Positions 48,608 through 60,599 of a stretch of 64,000 nucleotides of DNA are shown piece by piece. Within the stretch, counting starts at the first letter, position 1; each line of letters begins with the position of its first letter. The notes under the pieces were generated by a model that saw nothing but the letters and a program-made list of their open reading frames with translations, was not told the DNA's origin and searched no databases. Position numbers and translations under genes: made by a program. This DNA comes from Mercurialis annua. Taxonomy: Eukaryota > Streptophyta > Magnoliopsida > Malpighiales > Euphorbiaceae. The stretch spans positions 56,407,653 to 56,471,652 of the forward strand of contig NC_065572.1 in NCBI RefSeq assembly GCF_937616625.2, given 5' to 3'.

Positions 48608-49471
48608 ATGTCTGGGCAAAACGGAGCTTAGTCACATGCAGCAGAGGAACGGGAGGAAGCGCCTCCTATCTGTCAAAATGGATTTCACAACGAAATAGGC
48701 GGACCATCTGAAGTCCACCAGAATGGATTACACTCAGATGCTAGGAGATCACCTGAGATATATCAGAATGGTTTCATGTCAGTATCAGAAATTGATAGTT
48801 CTTTTAGGGTTAGAGGTAGAACTCACTTGCTTGAAATGGAGTACAATGAAGAAAGTGAGGAAGAATCAGAATAAGTTCATCAAGAAGAGGACTTTGAAGA
48901 AGAAGAGTTATCAGATAAGTCAGACGTCGAGGAGTACCGAAGTAAACATTTCTGGTCCAATGTGCGGAGGTACCGCAATTTGAGAGAAGATGGAGGGCTA
49001 GTAAATGGCCAGGCACAAGGGGTTTTGAATCAGGTTAGGAGACAAATGCGCTCCTTTTCTGGAGGAATACTACCAATGGGACTGTGTTCCACTGACTTTT
49101 TACGTATGGTCGAGGGAGTCCCAGATCTAGATAAAGATAATGAGACAATTAATCGTAGAAATGTCAGGAGATTAGGACCAGAGTTTGATGAGCTATACGA
49201 GTATGTTCACGAGCACTTTGGAACGCTCACTATGATGGCCCGTAAGGTCGAGGCTGACCACGAGTGGGATGGCAATCCTGTTCGACCCTACTTTTTCAGA
49301 TGTACGTTCTATCCAGATTATACTTGTCGATCCTCTGGTATTAGGACTAACCCCCACTCCGTGCATAGAGGTGGAAGCAACTCTAGTAGAAGAGTTAAGG
49401 GTCGACACATTGGAATAATTATTAGGAAACCTAGCGTTCCACATCAGGCACCCTTAAGTATAAATGATTAA
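48608..49471 (+). pseudogene. LARD internal ORF, 287 codons, two nonsense codons
   Basis: One frame runs from ATG 48608 to a TGA or TAA at 49471, broken only by TAG at 48629-48631 and TAA at 48872-48874; both could be C-to-T changes of Gln codons. The N-terminal half has three spaced QNG motifs (CQNGFHN, HQNGLHS, YQNGFMS) and an acidic stretch (EYNEESEEES, then EEDFEEEELSDKSD). The C-terminal half is more compact: QVRRQMRSFSGGILPMGL, LGPEFDELYEYVHEHFGTL, EADHEWDGNPVRPYFF, with a basic Ser/Arg tail. I do not recognise the family. A gag-like or accessory protein of the element is one guess. The first downstream ATG, 48962, would give a 169-residue product. Confidence 0.55.
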
Positions 49472-52400
49472 CATGCTTTGAGTATTTGTGTTTATATGTT
49501 GCATTGTTGTGTATATGTTTACTGCATGCATGATAGAGCATAACGAGTAGAATGTACCTATAGGATAATACCTCAGATAGGTAGGGCCTATAGGAAGCGA
49601 TATTGACAAACACGTGCTTAAAAAATGAATATATAAACATAATTTACAAAAACAATAATATAATAAACGATAAATAATACATTTATCGCGAACGTAATTC
49701 CTGTATTACGTTCTAGAAGTTGTGAAGAAAGAGATGGATTACCAACAGGGAATCGATATGAAACATCGGTACCTGCGTTTGTACAGGACATGACATGGTA
49801 CAGAGTGTTAAAGAAGTGGTTGTGGTGATTACAGCAGTAGAAAATGTTGAATTAAATTAAGTTATCGGAGATATGGAGAAAGAATTGATGTGATAGGAGA
49901 ATAGTCAGGAAAATGACAGAAGGTGACAGCAATACAAAAATTTGAAATGTACCCAATAATAATAAAGAAAGCCGTTAATAGTCGCAGAGTGTACAACCTG
50001 GAGTAAACTTATGTTTTACGAAAAGTATGAAGAATTCTTAAGATTTTTCAAAGTACGATTGTGCTCAGACATCGCATATGACATTGCATAATCACGATAG
50101 GAATACATAAGAAAATGATTTTCGAAATGTAGATCATGCATCATATCTTTACAATGATAAAGAAAAATGCGATTTTGAGCAACTCTTTGGTGATGAGAGG
50201 TGTCATCACTCTGAGCTACAATTGTACTAATGATTTCAAATGATTTATGAAAAGTGATTTAAAAGAGCTGGCCAGCCAAAAGATGTTTTGAAATCTTTTA
50301 TTAGTAAGTGAACTCAGATGTGAAACTCTGCGACGGATAATAAAATGTTCTTAGTAAATAAGAATAAAATTTAAAAGCAAATCCCAATAACAGAATAAAG
50401 CCCTGTTAATGATAATTGCAATAATGTTAAGGGAGCTATAGTGAAATGTGAACGAGGAGTTATTGCCGGAGAGCGAACGCAGTCAAGATGCAATGCGCTG
50501 GCAATATTTAAGGATATAGTAATTATCCTTATGATAAAGTAAAGGATGAAATGACAGAGAGTCATATTAAACGAAAGAAATACAACGAAAATGCAAGAAT
50601 GAAGAATATAATGAATATCATTATGTTGAGATAAGCAATACTGCGATCGTGAGTCATATCGGAGGAGAGAAATTAAAAGTATAAAAGACGATAATATGAA
50701 TGATGAACATCAAGTGATGTTTTAAGGATATATAACCTTATCAATATCAGTGTTTGAAGATATAAAAGTAGAAGGAGAAGGAATACGAAACGACGAAGAA
50801 GATAATCTTGTAAGACGTGAAAGTTTGAAAGTAGATAGTTCAAAAGATAAGTGATGCTAATTGACTGATATTAGGTGAAGTCACTAATATCAGCATTAAG
50901 AGTTATAAGTTGTGTTAACAGAAAAGAGAAGAGTTAAGTTATGAAACTCTAGTATAAGGACAAAAGCACACGTATAGGTATACATGTCAGTAAATATAAG
51001 AATAATGGATAAGATGAAAGAAAGTATAATGAAGGGACTCATATACCCTTAAGATTTAGTAAGATGCATAGAGAAGTGGAAAGTTCTAGAGATACGTCAG
51101 AAAGATTATCAGAGTGGAACAGCATTAATTGAGCTATTATAAACGAAGGAAAGACGTAGCAAATACAGTAAGCAAAGGATGAGATGATACTTCATCGCTA
51201 TTGGATAGATAGGAGTGAATTGTATCTAAGGAGCCACAATGTCATAAGAACGAGAAAGGGTATAACAAGTAAGAGACAAGACAAAAGTCGGTATTAGTAT
51301 AAAGAGATCAAGTTGTTTAAAAGACAATTAGAAACGCGTTATAAGTGCTAAGGAAGCATAAGGAATGTAGGACAACAAGAATCGAAACTATTCCCTAATT
51401 TTGGGAGTTACAAAGTCAAGTGCAATCTAAAATGTTAAGAATAGTCGAAAAACACTTCAAGAAGGAGATGAAGGACAAAATAAGATAAGCTGAGGAACGA
51501 TTATAATCAATATTAAGATAGAATCTTAACGAGCAAAAGTAAAGTCGTAGAGTTAATTGAAAGTAAGAAACTGAAGTGTAAGATAAAAGAGGAAATTGAT
51601 TATACAGTAAGAAGGATTCTTAAGAAATTTAAATATTAAAGAAACGTGTGAGATTATTATGAGGTCATCATGGATAAGGAATTGTGACGTAAAGGAAAAA
51701 CAGCTTTGACTGATAAGTCAATAAGAAATTTGAGTACAAAAGTATATAAAATATTAAAGGTCTGTTGAATCAGTCAGAGATTAAGGTGATTTAAAGGAAG
51801 AACATCGTAAGCGGAAAAGTCAATAAGAGATTCGAGGCGAACCTCAAAGAAGCAACTAGAGGGAAGTGAAGAAGATAAGAATACGAGTAGTACTAGTAAA
51901 CAAGGACAACTGTATAAGCTATATAACCGAAAGTAATGTGAAAGGAAACGTTTAAGACAATGGTAAAGGACGAAGGATCACGACCAACGAAACGACGTGA
52001 AGTTCACGATAGTTTAAAAAGAGCAAGGGAAAAAGAGATTGAAGATAGTAAAAGATGTAGCAGGCTCAACTACGTTAAGAAACAAGTGAATGTGTTAGAC
52101 TTGGAGCAAGATGAAAGAGATTGGTTGATTAGGAATGAAGTGCCAGATAATGATAGAAAGGAGTAAGAAATGACGAGGACCCGCTAGGAAAGGAAAGTGA
52201 CAACTACAGACGATAGTAAAGATCATAATTGCAAATTATGATTACAAGAGAAAATACTCATAGGGAGTATGAATAAGGTAAGTACGTCATTAAGATGAAA
52301 TTGGCACGTCGTGACCATTCACATATAAAGGAGACGAGTAGCAACCCTATGGCTACTAAGAATGAAATGATGAAACGAGAAAACATTAGATTATGATTAG

Positions 52401-52711
52401 TGACAACTAGGTGGCAATGATGTAAGGAATATGACATCAAGGATACGTCCAAGAACCATTCTATCTCGGAAAAGATAACAGATGAGACGAAGGTACCAGT
52501 AAGAGAATTCTCAACGATTTAACAGCAAGCAACTATCAAGAGTTGAATAGACAATCGATTCGCAACAAGTATGAAGTTATAGCTGTGCATGAAAAACTAA
52601 AGTTAAATAAAAGGAAAAGCTGTGATCAAAACGTATAAATGGACGTTAAGGAAACTGTAAGGATAAGTTAAGATCCCAACAAAATTTATGAAAATTCGAG
52701 GACGAATTTTT
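49472..52711 (+). other. LARD non-coding interior
   Basis: 3.2 kb of purine-rich sequence on the plus strand without retroviral-type domains. The single frame at 51960-52166 (68 residues, highly charged: RPTKRREVHDSLKRAREKE) is open but unrecognised. Short phrases such as AAGAGAT and GATAAG recur, giving the region its A/G bias. It resembles an eroded pol region, but no motif can be read. Confidence 0.5.
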
Positions 52712-52726
52712 ATAAGGGGGGAAGAA
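52712..52726 (+). promoter_or_regulatory. Polypurine tract before the 3' LTR
   Basis: ATAAGGGGGGAAGAA directly precedes the TGTAATACCCC start of the 3' LTR, as required for plus-strand priming. Confidence 0.9.
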
Positions 52727-55081
52727 TGTAATACCCCAAAATACTTAATTAGCTAATTGGACCACGTGTCCAGTTTTGATTCGCCAGAATGGTGATATCA
52801 GAAGAATTTCTGAAAAAGATAAAGTAAATAAGTTTCAAGTAGGTCGGTTTTGAGAAATTAACTATGAGAAAATTTAAGGTTATATTTCAATTCTAAATTT
52901 AGAATTGGAATTGAAAGGAAAAATGTCAAGAAAAGTCCAAAATAAAGTACAGGGACCAAAGTGGTAATTTAGCCACTTTGTGTCGGAAATGAAAATATTG
53001 GATTTTGACGGGAAAGTGTTAATATCGAGTTTCGTATTATTTATTGGATATAAATAATACGTATAAGTCATAATAAAAGGATTTATCGATTTAGTTATGG
53101 ACTAAATCGTATAAAAGAAAAGTTTAAAGAATAAATGATAATAAACAAAAAGAACAAGGATTAAAGTGGCACTTTAGCCGGATTATATATGAAATGAAAG
53201 ATGGAATTATAGAAGCAGAGAAGGATCGAGAGAAATGGGAAAACCTTCGACGATACCGTCGTTTCGCCGCCGTTTCGCCGTTCGACGTCCGATTCGAGCG
53301 ATTTTCGCGGCGATTTCTTCAGAATCGAAGCCTCTATCAACCCTAAGCATCAAATCAAGGTAATAGGTCGGTTTTTAGCTTGATAATGATGAGTTTAAGG
53401 GCTGTTTTGAGTTAGGATTTTGTTTGGATTGAATTTGACGTTTTTGAAGTTATTATAGCGTTTTAATGAAAACCGAGATGCGGGTTTCGTATAGTTGGAT
53501 GTATAGCACGTCGGGATAGCTGAAAAGCCCCGGAAAACGACTTTCCGGGGGGCTGTCATGAGTGTGCGTTCGCACACATTGAGTGTGCGTTCGCACACTC
53601 CCTAAGTTTTAGGGTGTGCGTTCGCACACTCACTGTGTGCGTTCGCACACTACCCTAAACTTGGCAGATTCAAAATCCCAACGGTCAGTTTATAGATTTG
53701 CCTCTTAGGAACGCGTCTGTCAAATTTCAGCTCGATCCGACGGTTCAATTGGGAGAGATCGTTGTTTTACTAAACAGTGTCAGTGTGCAGGCAGCACCTG
53801 CGCACTGTCCTGAAAACTCCTTAAAACTTCATCGAAATGAAACTAAACCTTAAAACTTAAAAGCATTATACGTATAGGAATACGAGATTCACGTCTAATC
53901 ATTAAACATTAATTATTTATCAGACGTGTCAGAGCAGAGAGGTCAGTAGACGTGGGATAGCAAGGGCATATCATTTCATCGACCATATTTGTGATTGGAT
54001 TGTGGTCACTGTGAGTTGCTCTTTACTTTCGTGTATTATACATATAAAGTTATTTTATATTGATATGTATACTGTTTTTACGCATCGCATGTTAGATGAT
54101 TTGATTAAATATTATATGTTTCTATTAAATGTTTATACGAGAACTAGTATGCGATCCGAAGAAACTAGCTACCTATTGGGTGTCAATAGGCTGTGTGATC
54201 ACCAGTATCGAGTCAGTCTAGTATGTTTGCATTGAGAAATGACTTGACACAGCTGGGAGCTGTTGATGAATATGATATTTACGATTGGGTTATGATTTCG
54301 ATACGCAGAGTGAACTCGGCTACGGTGTAGCCTGGAAGTCCCCGTATCGAGTGGCTGGGCCACCAGCGAGTTGGACTCGCAATTGATATTTACGATTGGG
54401 TTGAATGATATATGATTATTCGAGAGATGTGTCGCATGCTAGGATATTAGTTTCACACGGATCGAATACATGTTTATATGTTTTATATTATTGTTTTCTT
54501 GAGATGCGATGCTATGTTTTTAAATTAATACCGTTAGTAAAATGCAACCTCACTCAGTATTTTCCCAAATACTGACCCCTCACCTTTGATGTTTTCAGGT
54601 ACTTAGTATGTGGACCTAGCTAGAGGCTAATTTTGAAGTCCAGAAGTCAGTTGTATATGTTTAGTACCTGACTTCTGTGAACGCTGCAGTAGTGGTCCCG
54701 CGTTGACAGAGTCGTAGCCTAGACAGCAGTACACATTGAGTGTACATATTACTTGCTGTCCAGTTTAGATGTTTTGTAGGCTACGTGTTTTATATGTGGT
54801 ACATGGCACTAGGTGCCAGTGATATGTTGGATACACTAACTGATGTATATAATACCGCGGGGCCAGTTCGTACGAGGTACGGTAACTAGAGCCCGCGAGG
54901 ATAACAGAACAGTTAGTGTAAATGTTTGTGTATACATGTTATGTATACTTGCTTCTGTTGCTTTATGCTATTTGTTTATTATTTGCGAAAATTAATAGTG
55001 ATTTAAGGCTTGCTACGGGTTCCGGAGCTACCACTCCCGTTCCCTAGCGCCGGTTGCGGCTTAATATTTTGGGTCGTGACA
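52727..55081 (+). repeat. 3' LTR of the LARD-like element
   Basis: 2355 bp, same length and same ends as the 5' LTR, with four single-base differences. The target duplication GCGAA follows it. The frames at 52880-53071, 53395-53598 and 54002-54235 duplicate those of the 5' LTR and are not genes. Confidence 0.95.
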
Positions 55082-56773
55082 GCGAATCTGGTAACTATGG
55101 TTTGGATTAAGTCAAGGATAAAATAAATGGATGGACTTATTAGTGAGAAAGAGTTGTTTTAAACTCTAAATTGCCAAAGAAGTATGATTTAAGGATTAGG
55201 CATTTTGAGTTTAAAACGTGGGATCCGATATTAACGTAAAAGCATGACGAAACAAGTTTGATTGTTCGGGATGATTTTGGCAAATCGATTAAACTATATA
55301 AGGGGGATAAATCTAAATGCACTTGACCTAAGTTAGTAACTTAGGGTTTCTAAGTTTGTTTTGCCAATGTGAATTAAGCATATTTGAATTTCGTTGTGAC
55401 AGACGCATTGACGGAGTACGTGATTGTCGGAGTTGGCTTAGTAAGGGTTCGGCCAAGGCAAAGAGATTGTGAATTGGTTTGGAAAGAAAGGAGTGAGTAT
55501 ATTCTACTCACGGGTATTATTACGCGATATTAAAATATGGAATATTTTAAATACCTAAAACACATCGCATGATTAGACTAAGATTATGATTTGAAGATGA
55601 TAACGTGATTTTGATTGATGATTGCTTAATGCCAATTATTTTACTTTGATGTTGGATATGTTTGATTTACGATTGTACATGTGACTAGGATAGTCGACAT
55701 AGAAAATATATACGATATAATATTTTCTATAATATATATTGATTTGATCATACTATATCGATTAATTGATGGATTGTTAACTTGTGGTTTGATTGTTGAC
55801 TTTATTACGATTGGATTGTATATTGATGATTGTATCTATCGGACATTGTGTTGTGAATTGTTTTGTGTTGAAGCTTGATTTGCGATCCGAAAGAAACGAG
55901 CTAGCTATTGGGTGTCAATAGGCTGTGTGATCACCAGTGTCGGGTAAGTCTTAGAAAATAGAATTAGACTAACTTCTTTGTGTTATACACAAGGTTAAAA
56001 CTCCGTTGACCTATCCCAGAACTTGTGTCTAGTGGGTTGGACTCAGTTGAACTATCCCGGCACTCACATATCAATCGATCGTTGGATTGAGTAATGGTAC
56101 AAGTTAAACTCGGTTGAACTATCCCGGACTGTACCGCTTGGTATAGGTTGAACTCTGTTGAACTATCCGGAACCTTACCAACATAAATTGAGAATTTACT
56201 ATGGCTTATGAATATTAGGAAATATCTAGTTTGAGATCGTTATAAGATTAGGGTTTCTATCGGATCAATTATTTGTTGTGACATGACAACATTATACTGT
56301 TTGTTTGCGTTGTATGAAAACAATATTTTTATATAGGATTATTTTAATTGAGGTGTTATTTTCTATGTAATACCGTAGGAAGTTTATATCCCACTCAGCT
56401 TAAGCTGACCCCGTGAATTTAAACATTTCAGGTACCTAGATTGGAGTAACTAGAAGTCCATCATTTTGCCGGGAGTCTGTTTTGCCATGTACAGTCCGAC
56501 TTTCATGACCACTGTAGTAGTACATCGTATGACCTGTCATATCCTAGGATAGTGTTATAGTTTTGGGGAAATGTTTATAACTGCTAATGTGTATATTGTG
56601 AATATAATAACAGTGTGGATTTTACGTAATTAAAACGATGTTTTCATAATTAAATGCTTCCGTGTTATAACATAATTGCGAAAAAGTTTTAGTAAAATCG
56701 AGGCTCGCTATGGGTTTCGGAACTAAAATTCTCATTCCCTAGTCCCGGTTGCGGCTCAATAATTTAGGTGACA

Positions 56774-57524
56774 AGGGTATATAAACGCCTCTTTTTGAAG
56801 AGCCACATATGTCATCACATATCTATTTTAGCAAATACATAGTTTTAATTAGTTTTATGATTTTCTCAATAGATTAGTAAATTTGATCAATTGTAGTCTA
56901 CATTTTATGGTTCAAACTTCCATTGAAGTTGTCAACTACAATGGGTATTTATTCTCTTTTTATGAATTGTTTTTCTATTTTGTTGATTTCTTTTTATTAT
57001 AGCATGAATGATTAGACCCTTTGATTAGGGTTAACATGATTTATTCTTAATGATTTGTTGTAGACGATTGGATTGTTGGTTTGGATTTTCTTTGGATGTT
57101 GTGATTTAAAGTGATCTCTTAATCCTTGATTTTATTTCTTAGATATAAGGAGCTTATCTTTGAATTTTCTAACAACAAAGTAAAACCTAATTACATGAGA
57201 ATAATTCAGGAATTAGTTGCTCTTAGGGTTTACATAATAAGTGTTAATTGGGTAGTTAATTAAATTAGTAATTATGTTAGGGTGAGTTACTAATGAGATT
57301 AGTTATCCCAGCTAATTGATGCTTTTGTTAGATTATTTAACTCGATAGAGCTTGATTTGACGTCCTAGGATAACCCGAGCTACAAACCTAACCTTCGACC
57401 TTTCATTATTGATGATATTCATTTAGCATATAGTTTTTTTACCTTCAATTGCTTTTAATTAATTGTTTACAACTTCATTTTTTTATTTTCATTTTTGGAT
57501 TGCTTTATTTTAATTTGGTTTTAG
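56774..57524. other. AT-rich intergenic DNA
   Basis: No gene recognised. The sequence is T-rich with several ATTAGTTA-like stretches. Confidence 0.45.
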
Positions 57525-57705
57525 AAGTAAGCACGAGTCATCATCTCGAGTTGACCCTGCACTTTGTACACACTGTCTGTCGCTCCTTCTGATTTTATGG
57601 TCTGATGGAGTGTTCAAATCGCAACGAGGTGGGCGGTTCTCTGTAGAGGACTTTGCGAGAAGTCGACTAAACCTAATCATTTAGAGGAAGGAGAAGTCGT
57701 AACAA
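57525..57705 (+). pseudogene. 18S rRNA 3'-end fragment, mutated
   Basis: The plus strand matches the end of plant 18S rRNA: GTAAGCACGAGTCATCATCT, TTTGTACACAC, GTCGCTCCT, GTGGGCGGTTC, GAGAAGTCGACTAAACC, ATCATTTAGAGGAAGGAG and AGTCGTAACAA. It stops about 27 bases short of the normal 3' end. Many differences are C-to-T or G-to-A, and a few bases are lost after GTTGAC. A methylated, untranscribed copy decaying by deamination would look like this. There is no ITS or 5.8S afterwards, so it is an isolated scrap and not part of an rDNA array. Confidence 0.85.
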
Positions 57706-57712
57706 TATTTTT

Positions 57713-57925
57713 AAAAGGGCATGTTTTTATTTGAGGATGGGGACGTGTTTAAAAGAAAATTAGGAAATTTTTTGGGCTCTGTGCCCCTCATTCCCCTAAT
57801 GCGGATTGAAAGAACTTCAGATGAATGCTTGTTTGTCTTATCGTCTACTCAACAACCAACCCTGATGCAGTACGCGCCGTGAAATAGAAAATGAAAAGGG
57901 CATGTTTTTATTTGAGAATGAGGAC
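57713..57925. repeat. Pair of 32-bp direct repeats beside the rRNA scrap
   Basis: AAAAGGGCATGTTTTTATTT...GGGGAC at 57713-57744 recurs with two mismatches at 57894-57925, enclosing about 150 bp of unrecognised sequence. The first copy starts eight bases after the rRNA-like segment ends. Confidence 0.8.
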
Positions 57926-57970
57926 TAATGAAGAACACAGCAAAATGTGATACTTCTTGTGAATTGCAGA

Positions 57971-58740
57971 ATCCCGTGAATTATTGATGGGTGAAGTCGC
58001 AAGTATACAAATTGGTATCAAGTAGTGAGTAGAATATCGATCTCACGAGGATTGATTATATATTATGTACCAACCAAAATTAACCTAAGTTGTTATTTAA
58101 ACAATAAAATAAATGAAGATAATTAAAATTAATAGAACAACATTCAAAGTAAAAACAATACGTAAGTAAAAAAAATCTTGGCTATTGAATTCATATGAAA
58201 TTTCAATGTAGTTTTCAATCTCTATTGATCAATTCTTTAATGCAATGAAGGATATATCTAATTTTACTCTTCCAAACTATTATTAGCCTTTTAATTATAG
58301 CCTGGCATCTCTAAAGCGAGACAATTACTTATTTATAATTAAAACTTTTAGATTATATATTCACATATGCCACACAACACAATTTTATCTTTTGGCTTAA
58401 ATTATATAATTATATTTTTATTATCTCTTCCAAATAATTGACTGTATCCTTAGTTATCAATATATCAACGTTAAGCACAATTCCAATTAAATTAATCACT
58501 CATTGATAAAATGTATAAATTAGGAGAATACTATTCTATATATTTTACATTAAAGTTAAAGAAGAATTTTCTATGAATATTGTCAATTATTGGTTGAATG
58601 ATTGAATAGTCGGCTTGCGTCCTATCTATATTGAATTATTTGAGAGGTGGCCAATTATGCTTTGAGTGGGGACCAAGCTAATAGAAATTCATTCCATATA
58701 AACTTGAGTGATGGCCAAAAGAAAACCCTATAAACTTGAG
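57971..58740 (-). mobile_element. Fragment of a Tat/Athila-like LTR
   Basis: On the plus strand TGATGGGTGAAGTCGCAAGT, GGTATCAAGTAGTGAG and ATCGATCTCACGAGGATTG are the reverse of the usual last part of such LTRs (compare 25355-25422). The other end is missing or replaced by the neighbouring LTR. Two copies of TATAAACTTGAGTGATG occur near 58697 and 58729. No coding capacity. Confidence 0.45.
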
Positions 58741-58783
58741 TGATGTCCAAGTTAAATATATCTTTTTTTCTATTGATAGTTGC

Positions 58784-60276
58784 TGATAAAATTACGCAAG
58801 CGTATTATTTCCAATTCGTAATATAATGGACTTTAAGTCCGGATTGTCGAATCCACGAAAAATATAGAGTTATGATGGAAATGAGTTTAGTTGTCACTCA
58901 ATCATTTAGCACACAAATAGCATGAGTTTCAGATCACAATTAAATAAAAGCAACTAAAAGTAAACAAAGACTAAAATTTAACAATTAACTAATCAAGTAA
59001 GCGATTAACTAAGAATGGATTAATAGCAAGAGTAAAATGTTCAAGGGCTGCTAACTAGGCCCGGTAGAATGCTAGAAATCAGGATTATTGAGCGGCGCCG
59101 GTTTTGGGTCAAACTATTCTAAAACCCTAAATTTCGCTCTATCGAGTTAAGAACTAGAAAAATTGCAATAGATTAATTAATCGACATTTAAATCGCCCTA
59201 GCGTAATTAAATGTCAACCTAGCCAATAAATTACAATTAAGAAAGAAAATTTCCAAATGAAAAACAAATTCTAGTCATTTATGCAGCTGTCAATGGATTC
59301 TGTGACTTAAAGGGCCACCTAATTCCTAAACCGCCCTCGCATAATTAGGTTCTAGATTCATGGTTAGTCAAATCCGTCTAATTAAATGACCCTCACCTAA
59401 GTAATTAGACCAAAATCTTAGGTTAATAGATCACACTAAACTAGGCATTAAGAGCACATAACCACAACAAACAATAAGTCAAAGCACAATCCTAATCCCT
59501 AATCAATTAACATGCCTTCATTAACAACCCCCAAACAAGGGGTTTAGCCAACTATGGATAAAAGTAAGAATACATACACCATAAGTAAGAAGGAGAGTAA
59601 TATCATAAATAAGATAATGAAGATTCAATACTAAAACCTTCATTAATGGAGATAAAACTCAAATTACAAAATCTGGAAATATTGAAATGAAGAACACAAA
59701 ACTATAAAGATCATTTTCTAAAGTAGAGGGCAACAAGAACACAAAACACATAGAAAATATTTGATTCTTACAATAATGAATGATAACCTAAAAATAAGAT
59801 AAAGTTGTTAATATAGTACTTTTCAAAAAGGAAAGAAAAGACAAACCTATTACAAGAGTGTTTGGCCAAACAAAGAAGTGGGCCTAAGTCTTGAGCCTTT
59901 GAAATTTGAAATATGAGAATTGGTTTTGCACTAATTTAAATCGTGACCCTCACTTTCGTGACCCTCACCATAAATGAGAGTCACGATCGTGACCTCTCTT
60001 CTTGGGAAGGCTCGGTACATTCTCATACTAGGTCACAATCGTGACCTCCCTCTGGCTTAGGGTCACGATCGTGACCTGCTTTAAATAGGCAATCTCCGCC
60101 GCTTTCTTGCTTCAAGACTTTTCTGCAACGATTCTTTGTCGTTTTCTTAACTTTCTTAGGCCAAATACACTCCAATGTCCTGAAAAGATTAAGCATACAA
60201 ACACCTTAAAATGCAAGATAAAACATTAAAACGTAGTGAAACGACTCGAGTAAATAAGAGTATTTTACTCCTATCA
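58784..60276 (-). mobile_element. Tat/Athila-like 3' LTR, minus strand
   Basis: Read on the minus strand it starts TGATAGGAGTAAAATACTC (60276) and ends GCGTAATTTTATCA (58784), 1493 bp. Just upstream on that strand (60277-60289) is a purine-rich GTGTGAGGAGGTT, and before it ACTCGAGGACG-type sequence in reverse, as at the 3' end of gypsy interiors. This is therefore a 3' LTR whose interior continues rightwards and is cut off by the next LTR at 60600. Three GGTCACGATCGTGACC palindromes lie in its leader (59979-60076). Confidence 0.7.
59979..60076. repeat. Three copies of the palindrome GGTCACGATCGTGACC
   Basis: Copies at about 59979-59995 (AGTCACGATCGTGACCT), 60031-60046 (GGTCACAATCGTGACC) and 60061-60076 (GGTCACGATCGTGACC, perfect). 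Half-copies (TCGTGACCCTCAC) precede them at about 59940-59970. Confidence 0.92.
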
Positions 60277-60599
60277 AACCTCCTCACACTAACCCCTTAC
60301 TTGTCCTCCACCAAGAAATGAACCTTACTCGAGGACGCATGCTAACTAATGAACTCATACCCGCCCATGTATCAATCATAATGTTCCAACCAATGAATGC
60401 CTGAATGAATGGTTCATGAACTAACAACTAATGATGATGCAAACAAGTGATCAATGCAATGTCAATGACATAAGTTGATAATATGTCCAAGGATATATCA
60501 ATAAGGAATGCCCAAGATTGTTGTCTAAGATTATACTCTTGAGTATGTCCAATATATCAATAAGGCTTCTAAAATCTGTTAGAACGGCCAAAACGCTTA
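60277..60599 (-). other. Remnant of the Tat/Athila-like element interior
   Basis: Non-coding sequence next to the polypurine tract, with repeated ATGAATG and CCAAxGATA phrases. It is cut at 60600 by an LTR of the other family. Confidence 0.45.

Larger units (their letters stand above)
45847..55081 (+). mobile_element. LARD-like non-autonomous LTR retrotransposon, very young
   Basis: 9235 bp with two 2355-bp LTRs, flanked by the 5-bp duplication GCGAA (45842-45846 and 55082-55086). A tRNA-Met-type primer site follows the first LTR and a polypurine tract precedes the second. The interior (48202-52726, 4.5 kb) has no protease, integrase, reverse transcriptase or RNase H; its only sizeable frame is at 48608-49471. 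The tail before the polypurine tract (AATTCGAGGACGAATTTTTA, then AAGGGGGGAAGA) is of the Del/Tekay type, so the helper is probably a Tekay-like gypsy element. Because it is defective but recent, it must have been moved in trans. Confidence 0.9.
45287..55099. mobile_element. hAT-like MITE split by the LARD-like element
   Basis: The terminal inverted repeats are 18 bp and perfect: CATAGTTACCAGATTCGC at 45287-45304 and its inverse at 55082-55099. An exact 8-bp duplication, GTTTGGAT, flanks the pair at 45279-45286 and 55100-55107, the hAT size. Without the 9.2-kb insert the element is about 573 bp. Short GATTCGCGGTACG and GGTACTCCG motifs recur near the ends. Confidence 0.88.
43242..56773 (+). 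mobile_element. Old LTR of the Tekay-like family, probably solo, split by later insertions
   Basis: Starts TGTAACAGCC (43242) and ends TTAGGTGACA (56773). Its own DNA is 43242-45286 plus 55108-56773, minus the MITE at 43322. It shares landmarks with the young LTR at 45847: TTTGGATATAAATAATACG near 44292, a TATATA box near 44429, the leader donor ATCAAG|GTAAGG (44637), GCGATCCGAAAGAAAC with TATTGGGTGTCAATAGGC (about 55880), the acceptor TTTCAG|GTACC (56431), and the GGTTGCGGCT end. I find no matching 5-bp target duplication (AATAT against AGGGT), so one end may be lost. Confidence 0.65.

Noticed and set aside
57525..57705. Functional rRNA gene or rDNA array edge
   Set aside because: Only the 3' part is present, with many transitions and a small deletion. 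The terminal bases, ITS and 5.8S are missing.
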